A DNA stretch of 34,773 nucleotides, taken from the NCBI GenBank assembly GCA_902521325.1, contig CABYRE010000001.1, positions 86,917 through 121,689 on the forward strand, read 5' to 3'. Position numbers and translations under genes: made by a program. The DNA comes from an uncultured Alphaproteobacteria bacterium (GTDB lineage: Bacteria > Pseudomonadota > Alphaproteobacteria > HIMB59 > GCA-002718135). The notes under the pieces were generated by a model. It did no database searches. It had not been told where the DNA came from and was given only the letters and a program-made list of their open reading frames with translations. This document shows positions 7,971 to 15,902 of the stretch, in pieces; positions within the stretch are counted from its first letter, which is position 1, and each line of letters starts with the position of its first letter.

Positions 7971-8881
7971 ATCATTACCAATGAAAATAAATCATTTGGT
8001 CTTAAAACTAGATCAGTAAAAATTTTACCACAGACACCCAGTACTAATATAGCCAAAATACCTCTCAAATATTCTGCTTTTAATTTAGATCCAAAAATTA
8101 CACCAATTTGTGCGCCAATTACTCCTCCAAATATCATTAGTGCAGACAGTACAATATCTACATTATAATTTATGTAGGATTGAAAGAATGTTGCATTTGC
8201 AGTAACAAAAATAATTTGAAACAAAGATGTCCCAACTACTATACTTGTTGGCATTCCAAGTATGTATACCATTGCAGGTATCATTATAAATCCTCCTCCA
8301 ACTCCCATCATTGCGGACATTACTCCAACTGCGAACCCTATCAGTACAGGTGGTATCGCACTTATATAAAGTTTTGATCTATGAAAGCGAACTTTGAATG
8401 GAAGTCCGTGAAACCAAGAATGTTGATGCAGTTTTGTTCTTTTGGTGTTTCTTGCTCTATACTGTTTTATTGTGGTTCTAGCGCTTTCAAAAGCCATACT
8501 AAAACCAATAAAACCTAAAAAGAAAAGAAATAATAACTGAATAACTAAATCTATTTGTCCAAAGTTTTTTAGATAACTGAAAATATTTACACCAACTGTG
8601 GAGCCAATTAAACCTCCTATTAAGAGGAATATACCCATCTTTATATCAACATTTCTTTTTCTCCAGTGAGCAATAAAACCTGAAACTGAAGTTGCTAAAA
8701 CGTGCGGAGCTTCAGAGCCAACAGCTACAACTGGAGGTATGCCTAAAAAAATTAATAGTGGTGTCATTAAAAATCCACCACCAACACCAAAAATTCCTGA
8801 AAGTATCCCAATACTCATACCAATAAAGACAATAAGAAAAATATTGACGTTCATTTCAGCTATTGGAAGGTAAATTGACAT
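7967..8881 (-). CDS. TauE/SafE family sulfite/sulfonate-type permease
   Basis: A 304-residue inner-membrane transporter of the TauE/SafE family, whose members export sulfite, sulfoacetate or other organic anions or import related compounds. The internal duplication typical of the family is plain: GVGGGF at residues 32-37 and again at 193-198, each followed by a PLL/IPA-type helix. About eight TM segments are seen, and a basic cytoplasmic loop (YRARNTKRTKLHQHS) lies at about 141-155 between the halves. It is the first gene of an overlapping operon with the 4-TM protein, the TIGR02186-like protein, the USP and pyrE. The substrate cannot be deduced; a second putative sulfur-anion exporter (YeiH type) lies 63 bp upstream. 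Confidence 0.9.
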   Translation of the reverse strand: MSIYLPIAEMNVNIFLIVFIGMSIGILSGIFGVGGGFLMTPLLIFLGIPPVVAVGSEAPHVLATSVSGFIAHWRKRNVDIKMGIFLLIGGLIGSTVGVNIFSYLKNFGQIDLVIQLLFLFFLGFIGFSMAFESARTTIKQYRARNTKRTKLHQHSWFHGLPFKVRFHRSKLYISAIPPVLIGFAVGVMSAMMGVGGGFIMIPAMVYILGMPTSIVVGTSLFQIIFVTANATFFQSYINYNVDIVLSALMIFGGVIGAQIGVIFGSKLKAEYLRGILAILVLGVCGKIFTDLVLRPNDLFSLVMI

Positions 8882-8944
8882 ATTTTTTTATAAATTTTAT
8901 ATAATTATTACTTCATAAGTACAAATTATATTTATTTTAGAAAA

Positions 8945-10039
8945 TTATATAAAATTATTTAGTACTATGATTCCAATATAACTTACAATTCCAACACAAA
9001 AGGCTGCAGAAAAACCAACATAAAATGGTTTTATACCTAAGCTTTTTAGAGAAACTAAATTTGTACTTATGCCAACAGCTGCCATTGCTATGGCTAAAGA
9101 ATACTCAGCGATAGATTTAATAATATTGATGATTAATTGCCAGTTATTATTAGTTAATATTTCAAAAGCTAAGTTACTATTTTGAATTCCATAATCTCCA
9201 ATTGATCTTATAAAACCCATAAGAATAAAACCAATTATGAAAATTGGAAACATAGATATTATTGATGGTTTGCTATAATTTTCACCAATATTATTTCTTA
9301 AATATATATAGCTTATTGCAGGAATGACTATTATCATACTGACATTTCTTACTAATTTTGTAATCGTTGCTATATCCATAGTTTTTGGTGAATTGAATTG
9401 CTCCGCATATATCAATCCAGCACCAGCAACTTGAGCTGTTTCATGTATTGAAGTTCCAAGAAACAATCCTGCTGCTAACTCATCTCCACTAAAAAGATAA
9501 TTTGCCATAAATGGATAGAGGAACATTGCAATTATTCCAAATATTGTAATATTAGCTATGGCATAAGCAACTTCCTCTTTATCAGCATTAATTGCAGGAC
9601 TAGTTGCTACAATTGCAGATGCTCCACAAATACTTGTTCCAACTGCAATTAATGATCCCATTTTTGAAGAAACATTTAATAACTTGCATAAATAATTTAC
9701 AACCAAGATTGATATGATAATACAAGCAATAATTAGAGGTATTCCAACTATTCCAACTTTAAAAATATCTAAAAGTCCTAGTCTAATACCAAGACATATT
9801 ATGCCTAATCTTAGAATAAATTTTAAAGAAAACTTAATTCCTTCTAATAAAAAATTATTAATATAAAATATATTTCCTATCAAAAGACCAAATATTATTG
9901 ATAGCATTATTGGTGATATTGGACTTTTTTTTAAATTTAAAATTTCTATTCCAATAAAATCACTTAGGTATATGCCTAAATAAGCAATTACAAAACAAAA
10001 GATAATTCCTGGGAATATTTTATATAATGAGCTTACCAT
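8945..10039 (-). CDS. YeiH/UPF0324 family putative sulfate exporter
   Basis: A 364-residue polytopic membrane protein with about ten helices. Family signatures are GTSICGASAI at 134-143 with SPAINADKEEVAYAIA following, and GTSIHETAQVAGAG at 195-208. The family (Cons_hypoth698, COG2855) is annotated as a putative sulfate exporter, but substrate evidence is thin. It lies 51 bp downstream of mobA and 63 bp upstream of the TauE gene on the same strand. The pairing with a TauE-type permease suggests disposal of sulfite or sulfate from sulfur-compound degradation; the degradation genes themselves are not in the window. Confidence 0.88.
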   Translation of the reverse strand: MVSSLYKIFPGIIFCFVIAYLGIYLSDFIGIEILNLKKSPISPIMLSIIFGLLIGNIFYINNFLLEGIKFSLKFILRLGIICLGIRLGLLDIFKVGIVGIPLIIACIIISILVVNYLCKLLNVSSKMGSLIAVGTSICGASAIVATSPAINADKEEVAYAIANITIFGIIAMFLYPFMANYLFSGDELAAGLFLGTSIHETAQVAGAGLIYAEQFNSPKTMDIATITKLVRNVSMIIVIPAISYIYLRNNIGENYSKPSIISMFPIFIIGFILMGFIRSIGDYGIQNSNLAFEILTNNNWQLIINIIKSIAEYSLAIAMAAVGISTNLVSLKSLGIKPFYVGFSAAFCVGIVSYIGIIVLNNFI

Positions 10040-10090
10040 TTAAAATATTCTTTATACAAAAAAAATATTTTTTATATATTTATATTACTC

Positions 10091-10693
10091 TTAGATATTT
10101 TTTGCAGTATTCCAATCCTCTTGAGTATTTATATTGAAAAAATTTTTTTCCTGGTTTTTATCAAATTCAACAAATTTATATTTGTGTCTTTTAACCCAAT
10201 ACATAATTTTACTATTTTTTAATTTTAACTCATTTTCTAAACTATTTATTAGCGATATATGCCACATTGCTATTACAGGATGATGTCTACTATTTGATCT
10301 TGCAATCAATATTTCTATATTTTTATCATATGCCTCTAAAAACTTATCTAAAAGATTATCGGGTAAAAATGGGGTATCACTTGGAACAGTAAAAACCCAT
10401 TCTTTGTTCGTGAAATTTTCTTTAGCCCACAACATAGATGTATGAATCCCTGCTAAAGGTCCCAGAAAACCTTTAAATCTATCTTCAATTATTGGGTAAT
10501 TAATTTTCTTAAAATTTTGAAAGTCATTAGCATTTATTATTATTTCATTATTATATTTTTTAAGCTTGCTTATTGTTTTATCTAGGATTGTAATTCCATT
10601 TATTTTAGCAAAAGCTTTAAATCCACCTCCAAATCTTTTCGACTGACCACCAGCAAGTATGGCAAACAAAATTTTTTTCTTATTTATGGTCAA
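10091..10693 (-). CDS. mobA: Molybdenum cofactor guanylyltransferase MobA
   Basis: Attaches GMP to molybdopterin to make the (bis-)MGD cofactor used by DMSO-reductase-family enzymes such as the formate dehydrogenase alpha subunit nearby. The 200 residues fit the family. The nucleotide-binding start LAGGQSKRFGGGFKAF is at residues 13-28, with R20 and K26 conserved, and PSDTPFLP holds the metal/nucleotide Asp. It overlaps the end of fdhD by 14 bp, so the two are co-translated. It belongs functionally to the formate dehydrogenase island although it is on the opposite strand. Confidence 0.92.
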   Translation of the reverse strand: MTINKKKILFAILAGGQSKRFGGGFKAFAKINGITILDKTISKLKKYNNEIIINANDFQNFKKINYPIIEDRFKGFLGPLAGIHTSMLWAKENFTNKEWVFTVPSDTPFLPDNLLDKFLEAYDKNIEILIARSNSRHHPVIAMWHISLINSLENELKLKNSKIMYWVKRHKYKFVEFDKNQEKNFFNINTQEDWNTAKNI

Positions 10694-11498
10694 TTCTTTG
10701 TTCTCCAGAAAGTGCTAAATATTTTTTTCCTTTTGCTCGTCCAATAAGTGTTAAATTCGAACCTCTCGCTAATTCTACACCCCATGCTGTGAATCCTGAT
10801 CTAGAAATTAAAATTGGAATACCCATTTTTATAGTTTTAATAACCATTTCACTAGTTAGTCTTCCTGTAGTGTAAAAAATTTTATTTGAAGAGCTAATTT
10901 TTTTTAAAAACATAAAACCAGCAATTTTATCTACAGCATTATGTCTGCCTACATCTTCCATATAAATTAATGGTTTATTATTATGAATAATGGCACAACC
11001 ATGTATTGCTCCTGTTTCTAAATATAAACTCGGTGTTAATGTAATTTTTTTTGAAATTTCATAAATCCATTTATGTTTAATTTTCTTTTTGGATTTTAAT
11101 TTTGATTTTTTTATTTCCTCATAGATATCTCCAAATACTGTACCTATTGCACAACCGCTAGTTGTTATTTTCTTTTTTAATTTATTTTCATAATTTGTTT
11201 TACGTTTAGTTCGTACAACAACCACACCTAAATCTTTATCAATTTCAACTTTTGAAATTATGTCATTTTTCTTAAGCATATTTTGATTTAATAAATACCC
11301 AACTGCAAGATATTTTGGATGATCACTAATAGACATTAGGGTTACTATCTCTTGATTATTAAGAAAAATTGTAAGAGCTTTTTCATTAATAACTTTAGAA
11401 ATTATTTCATTCCCTTTCTCATCAAAACCATTTAGTTTTGTAATTAAGGACTTATTATTAATATCAGGTGAGACTAAATATTTCTCTTTTTTTGCCAT
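10680..11498 (-). CDS. fdhD: Formate dehydrogenase accessory sulfurtransferase FdhD
   Basis: Sulfurtransferase/chaperone that supplies the terminal sulfido ligand to the bis-MGD metal centre and is required for active formate dehydrogenase. The 272 residues fit. The N-terminal part shows the cytidine-deaminase-like fold blocks EKALTIFLNNQE and HPKYLAVGYLL; the middle has TTSGCAIGTVFGD with C116; the later blocks GAIHGCAI, EDVGRHNAVDKI and TGRLTSEMVIKT are typical. The sulfur-carrying CxxC of E. coli FdhD appears here as CxxG, with one Cys. It starts 26 bp from the divergent permease gene, so a shared control region is likely. Confidence 0.93.
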   Translation of the reverse strand: MAKKEKYLVSPDINNKSLITKLNGFDEKGNEIISKVINEKALTIFLNNQEIVTLMSISDHPKYLAVGYLLNQNMLKKNDIISKVEIDKDLGVVVVRTKRKTNYENKLKKKITTSGCAIGTVFGDIYEEIKKSKLKSKKKIKHKWIYEISKKITLTPSLYLETGAIHGCAIIHNNKPLIYMEDVGRHNAVDKIAGFMFLKKISSSNKIFYTTGRLTSEMVIKTIKMGIPILISRSGFTAWGVELARGSNLTLIGRAKGKKYLALSGEQRIDHK

Positions 11499-11524
11499 AT
11501 GTTGTAATTAAACTAAAAATATAA

Positions 11525-12217
11525 ATGAACATATTAGAAATTTTTACAAATTCCATACTATTAATTATTACTCTAGATAATGAACTATGGGACATTATAC
11601 TTTTATCATTATTTGTAAGTTTTACTGCTCTAATTATTGCGTCATTATTGGGACTTATACTAGGGTATTATTTTGCAATTTATAATTTTTATTTCAAAAA
11701 ATTTTTTTTAATAATCATAAACTCATTGATGGGAATTCCTCCAGTTGTAGTTGGTTTGATTGTTTATTTTATTTTTGCATCAGGTGGACCTTTTGGTGTT
11801 TTACAACTTTTATACACACCTTCAGCGATGATTATTGCTCAAACTATAATAATTTTTCCAATAATTGCTTCATTATCTCATGAGATATTTTCTAAAAATT
11901 GGTCTGAATTTAAAGATCAGATAAGATCACTAAATATTCCTTTCTGGGGTTCTGTAAAACTTTTATTTAACCATAGTTATTTTTTATTAATAACAACATT
12001 ATTATCTGCTTTTGGAAGAGCAATTTCAGAAGTTGGTGCAGTTATGATTGTGGGTGGTAATATTGATCATTATACACGAGTAATGACTACTGCTATATCT
12101 TTAGAAACTAGAATGGGAAATTTAGAATATGCTATGGCATTAGGTTTAGTTTTAATATCAATAACAATAATTATTTACTCTCTTGTGTATTTATTAAATA
12201 ATAGATCAATTAAATGA
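11525..12217 (+). CDS. tupB: Tungstate/molybdate-type ABC transporter permease (TupB-like)
   Basis: A 230-residue membrane permease with about five or six helices. It has the binding-protein-dependent permease signature near 165-180 (AFGRAISEVGAVMIVGGN), the EAA-type loop that contacts the ATPase. The short length, the GIPPVVVGLIVYF segment and the MGNLEYAMALGL C-terminal block resemble TupB of tungstate importers rather than ModB. No substrate-binding protein or ATPase gene is adjacent, so those partners must be elsewhere in the genome. It overlaps mobB by 4 bp and leads the plus-strand cofactor operon, which argues for Mo or W uptake for the formate dehydrogenase. Confidence 0.82.
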   Translation: MNILEIFTNSILLIITLDNELWDIILLSLFVSFTALIIASLLGLILGYYFAIYNFYFKKFFLIIINSLMGIPPVVVGLIVYFIFASGGPFGVLQLLYTPSAMIIAQTIIIFPIIASLSHEIFSKNWSEFKDQIRSLNIPFWGSVKLLFNHSYFLLITTLLSAFGRAISEVGAVMIVGGNIDHYTRVMTTAISLETRMGNLEYAMALGLVLISITIIIYSLVYLLNNRSIK

Positions 12218-12696
12218 AAATAGTAGGAATTGTTGGCTGGAAGGACTCAGGGAAAACAACTATTGCAACTAAAATTATAAATAAACTTAGCTCTAAAAAT
12301 TTTCGTGTTGCTTCAATCAAACATGCACATCACGAATTTGATATAGATCATGAAAATACAGACAGTTTTAAGCATAGATCAGCAGGATCTTCTCAAGTAA
12401 TAGTTAGTTCATCGAAGCGATGGGTTAAAATATCAGAGCTAAACAATTCAAAAGAAAAAACATTAGATGAATTAATTAATCAACTTTCGGAAATTGATAT
12501 TGTAATAGTGGAAGGGTTTAAAAATGAAAATCACCCAAAAATTGAAATAATTAAAAATGATAATGATAATTACTTATTTACCAAAATTAAAAATATAAAA
12601 GCTATTATTACCAATTATAAACTTAAAACTGACTTGAGAATTTTTAAGAATGACGAAATTGATAATATAGTTGATTTTATTTTGAGAGAATTTTAA
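12214..12696 (+). CDS. mobB: Molybdopterin-guanine dinucleotide biosynthesis adapter MobB
   Basis: A GTP-binding accessory protein for molybdopterin-dinucleotide synthesis. 160 residues. The P-loop GWKDSGKT is at residues 8-15, followed by IKHAHHEFDIDHENTDS with its conserved His and Asp, and by IDIVIVEGFKNENHPKIEI, the family signature block. Start and stop overlap the neighbours (ATGA with the permease gene, TAATG with moeA), so the three genes form one translationally coupled unit. Confidence 0.93.
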   Translation: MKIVGIVGWKDSGKTTIATKIINKLSSKNFRVASIKHAHHEFDIDHENTDSFKHRSAGSSQVIVSSSKRWVKISELNNSKEKTLDELINQLSEIDIVIVEGFKNENHPKIEIIKNDNDNYLFTKIKNIKAIITNYKLKTDLRIFKNDEIDNIVDFILREF

Positions 12697-13910
12697 TGAA
12701 TAAAACACCTCTAACTAAAAAACAAATTGTTAATTTATTTAAAAAACAAAAGGTTGTAATTTTAAATTCTGAAAAAGTTAATTTAGAAAATTCAGAAGAT
12801 AGATTTCTTTACGAAAATATAAAAAGTAAAATAAATTTACCTCCTTTTAATAATTCTGCTGTAGACGGTTACGCTATTTTAAAAGCAGATTTAAAAACAA
12901 AAAAAAATTTTTTTTGTAACAGACGAATAGCTGCTGGAGATAACAAAAATATAAAAGTAAAACCTGGTGAAGCAGTCAGAATCTTTACAGGCGCAAAAAT
13001 GCCTTCGAATTCATCAACTATAGTTATGCAGGAAAATACATACAAGAAAGGAAATAAAATTCATTTAATTAAAATTCCAAAATTTGGAGATAATTATAGA
13101 TTAAAGGGTGAAGATATAAAGAAAAACCAAAAAATATTGGAAAAGGGGTCTAAATTAAATCAACAAAATATAAATTTAATTGCTGCTACTGGTATTAGTA
13201 AAATAAAAGTATTTAAAAAAATTAAAATTGGTTTCTTTACAAGTGGTAATGAATTACGAAAACCAACTAAAAATTTAAAAAATTCTGAAATTAATAATTC
13301 AAATTATTATAGTTTAAATAATTTACTTGATAAGAATTTTATAGAAAAAAAATATTGCGGAAATCTCAAAGATAATTTTAAATCTATTAAAAACAAAATT
13401 AATAAAACTTCAAAAAAATTTAATGTAATAATAACTGCTGGTGGTGCATCTGTTGGCGATGAAGATCATTTAATTAAAGTTTTATCTGAATTAGGTAAGG
13501 TATTTTTTTGGAGAGCAGCAATAAAACCAGGAAGACCAATTGCAGTTGGAAAAATAAATAAGTGCTACATAATTTGCTTACCAGGTAATCCAGTTTCTGT
13601 TCAATTATTATATGCAATGTTAGTAAAACCACTAATAAAAAAACTATCTGGTGGAAATTTTAAACTACCATCTTCAAGTAAAATTACAGTAAATTTTTCT
13701 ATGAAGAAAAAAACAAAAAGAATGGAGTGGTTACGCGTAAATAAAGAAACTATAAATAATAAAAATATTGCAAATAAATTTCCTAAACAAGGTTCTGGTA
13801 TGATTAGTTCTATATCCTATTCAGATGGTATAATTGAAATTGATGAAAATGTATCTCAAGTAAACAAAGGAGATATATTTGATTTTTATAATTATGAAAG
13901 TTTATTTTAA
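12696..13910 (+). CDS. moeA: Molybdopterin molybdenumtransferase MoeA
   Basis: Inserts molybdate (or tungstate) into adenylylated molybdopterin, before MobA acts. The 404 residues match MoeA. Early substrate block LPPFNNSAVDGYAI at about 49-62; RIFTGAKMP in domain II; the MPT-binding core ITAGGASVGDEDHL and the later PGNPVSVQLLYAMLVKP; a C-terminal beta-barrel domain. The protein is very Lys/Asn-rich, consistent with the AT-rich genome. The stop codon overlaps the stop of convergent tusA by 4 bp. moaA, moaC, moaD, moaE and mogA are not in the window. Confidence 0.95.
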   Translation: MNKTPLTKKQIVNLFKKQKVVILNSEKVNLENSEDRFLYENIKSKINLPPFNNSAVDGYAILKADLKTKKNFFCNRRIAAGDNKNIKVKPGEAVRIFTGAKMPSNSSTIVMQENTYKKGNKIHLIKIPKFGDNYRLKGEDIKKNQKILEKGSKLNQQNINLIAATGISKIKVFKKIKIGFFTSGNELRKPTKNLKNSEINNSNYYSLNNLLDKNFIEKKYCGNLKDNFKSIKNKINKTSKKFNVIITAGGASVGDEDHLIKVLSELGKVFFWRAAIKPGRPIAVGKINKCYIICLPGNPVSVQLLYAMLVKPLIKKLSGGNFKLPSSSKITVNFSMKKKTKRMEWLRVNKETINNKNIANKFPKQGSGMISSISYSDGIIEIDENVSQVNKGDIFDFYNYESLF

Positions 13911-14158
13911 TTTTTAATTTTAAATCTATAACGAATTACAATACTATCATTAATTTTTTCACAACTTAAATATTCATAGTTGGACTGATCACAATAGTGT
14001 TCAAAGTCTGCTTCAGCCAAAGGATCTGTTGCAATAATTTTAATAATTGTATCTTTGTCTAATTCTGATGCAAGTTTCCTAGCCTTAAGCACTGGTATAG
14101 GACATTCTGTACCACTAGTATCAAGAACTAATTCCTCATTTTCAACTGAATCTTTCAT
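13907..14158 (-). CDS. TusA/SirA family sulfur carrier
   Basis: An 83-residue sulfur-relay protein. The signature LDTSGTECPIPVLKARK has the CPxP Cys at residue 19, and the C-terminal strand reads SIVIRYRFK. TusA-type proteins carry persulfide sulfur for tRNA thiolation, and in some bacteria for molybdenum cofactor and FdhD-dependent enzymes. Its place between moeA and the formate dehydrogenase genes suggests the latter role, but this is inferred from context. It could also be the general TusA of this genome. It diverges from the formate dehydrogenase operon with a 40-bp gap. Confidence 0.88.
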   Translation of the reverse strand: MKDSVENEELVLDTSGTECPIPVLKARKLASELDKDTIIKIIATDPLAEADFEHYCDQSNYEYLSCEKINDSIVIRYRFKIKN

Positions 14159-14198
14159 AGTTTTCTGATACTTAATATATAGTATTATATTAATTTGA

Positions 14199-15902
14199 AT
14201 GAATAAATTTGTTTCTCAAACAGAAACTTCTTTAAAAAAGAAGAAAAGACGTTGGACTCCGAAAGGAAGACAAGTTGAAGATATATATTTAGATGAAGTT
14301 TCTAAATTGTTTTCAGGATTAATATTTAAGCGAGATGAACTAATAGAATATTTGCATATATTACAAGATAAATTTGGTGTTTTATATGATAAACATCTAG
14401 TAGCTTTATCAACTATTATTAATTTGCCACTTTCTGAAATTTATGAAGTTGCAACTTTTTATGCTCACTTTAATATTGTCAAAGATAGTAAAGATTATAA
14501 CCCAGTGAATGTTGTAAGGGTTTGTGAAAGTTTAACGTGTGAATTATTTGGCGCACACAAATTACTTCAAGATATAAAAAAATTAGAAAATAAAAATATA
14601 AAAGTCGTACCTGGGCCATGCATGGGAAGATGCAATGTTGCTCCTACTGTCTGCGTAGGAAAAAATTATGTTGATGAGGCTAATTTTGATAAAGTTAAAA
14701 AAACAATCGATGAAAAAACTTTTGACCCCTTCATTCCAGATTATATAAATTTATCTTCTTATAAAAAAAATGGTGGTTATGAAATTGCGGACAAAATAAA
14801 AAATGGTTTGATCTCAAAAAAACAAGTTTTGGATTCATTAAATGAAAGCGGATTGAAAGGTAAGGGTGGTGCTGGATTTCCTACAGGAAAAAAATGGGAA
14901 ATTGTTTCAAATTACAATGGTAAAAAATATGTTGCTGTTAATGGTGATGAAGGTGAACCAGGAACATTTAAAGATAGGTCATATTTAGAAAGTGATCCAC
15001 ATAGATTTTTAGAAGGAGCTTTAATTGCCTCCTATTTTATAAATGCTCAAAAAGTTTACATTTATATGAGAGATGAATATCCAACAGTTATAAAAATTTT
15101 ACTTGATGAAATAAATAAAATGGAAGATGAAGAAATAATTCCAAAAGACTTTTTCATAGTAAGAAGAGGGGCAGGAGCCTATATTTGTGGAGAAGAGTCA
15201 GCAATGATAGAAAGTATTGAGGGCAAGAGAGGATTGCCAAGACATAGACCGCCTTATGTGGCTGAAATTGGTTTATTTGGATGTCCTACTTTAACAAATA
15301 ATTTAGAAACTCTTTTTTGGGTAAGAGATATAATTGAAAAAGGAGCAAAGTGGTTTGCTGAAAAGGGGTCCAATGGAAATAAGGGTTTTCATAGTTTTTC
15401 AGTATCTGGAAGAGTTAAGAACCCAGGAGTAAAAGTTGCCCCAGCCGGTATAACAATTCAACAATTAATTGATGAGTATTGTAATGGTATGGCAGAAGGA
15501 CATACTTTTAAAGGATATCTTCCGGGAGGTGCATCTGGTGGTATTCTACCTGCTACTATGAATGATATTCCACTTGATTATGGATCGAAAGAATTAATGG
15601 ATGCCGGATGTTTTTTAGGCTCCGCAGCAGTTGTTGTATTATCGGATCATGATAATATGAAAGATGTTGCACTTAATTTACTAAAATTTTTTGAAGAGGA
15701 AAGTTGTGGTCAATGTACACCATGCCGTTCCGGTACGGAGAAAACTGTAAAATTAATGCAAGAAAAAAATTGGAATAAGGAAAAATTAAAAGATTTAAGT
15801 GAAGTTATGGCCCAAGCATCGATATGTGGTTTAGGACAAGCTGCAACAAACCCATTAAATTCTGTTTTAAAATATTTTAGCAATGAAATAACTTATGACT
15901 AA
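14199..15902 (+). CDS. NAD-dependent formate dehydrogenase diaphorase subunit (fused NuoE-NuoF type, FdsGB/Fdh1B-like)
   Basis: Passes electrons from the catalytic subunit to NAD+. 567 residues. Residues about 25-175 are a NuoE-like thioredoxin fold with [2Fe-2S] ligands C109, C114, C141 and C145. Residues about 185-565 are NuoF-like: the FMN/NADH loop GLKGKGGAGFPTGKKW at 218-233, NGDEGEPGTFKDR at 248-260, and [4Fe-4S] ligands C503, C506, C509 and C543. In Cupriavidus and Rhodobacter these are two genes (fdsG, fdsB); the fusion is the Fdh1B arrangement of Methylorubrum. A Lys/Arg-rich stretch (residues 13-25) precedes the first domain. It overlaps the alpha gene by 8 bp. Confidence 0.92.
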   Translation: MNKFVSQTETSLKKKKRRWTPKGRQVEDIYLDEVSKLFSGLIFKRDELIEYLHILQDKFGVLYDKHLVALSTIINLPLSEIYEVATFYAHFNIVKDSKDYNPVNVVRVCESLTCELFGAHKLLQDIKKLENKNIKVVPGPCMGRCNVAPTVCVGKNYVDEANFDKVKKTIDEKTFDPFIPDYINLSSYKKNGGYEIADKIKNGLISKKQVLDSLNESGLKGKGGAGFPTGKKWEIVSNYNGKKYVAVNGDEGEPGTFKDRSYLESDPHRFLEGALIASYFINAQKVYIYMRDEYPTVIKILLDEINKMEDEEIIPKDFFIVRRGAGAYICGEESAMIESIEGKRGLPRHRPPYVAEIGLFGCPTLTNNLETLFWVRDIIEKGAKWFAEKGSNGNKGFHSFSVSGRVKNPGVKVAPAGITIQQLIDEYCNGMAEGHTFKGYLPGGASGGILPATMNDIPLDYGSKELMDAGCFLGSAAVVVLSDHDNMKDVALNLLKFFEEESCGQCTPCRSGTEKTVKLMQEKNWNKEKLKDLSEVMAQASICGLGQAATNPLNSVLKYFSNEITYD

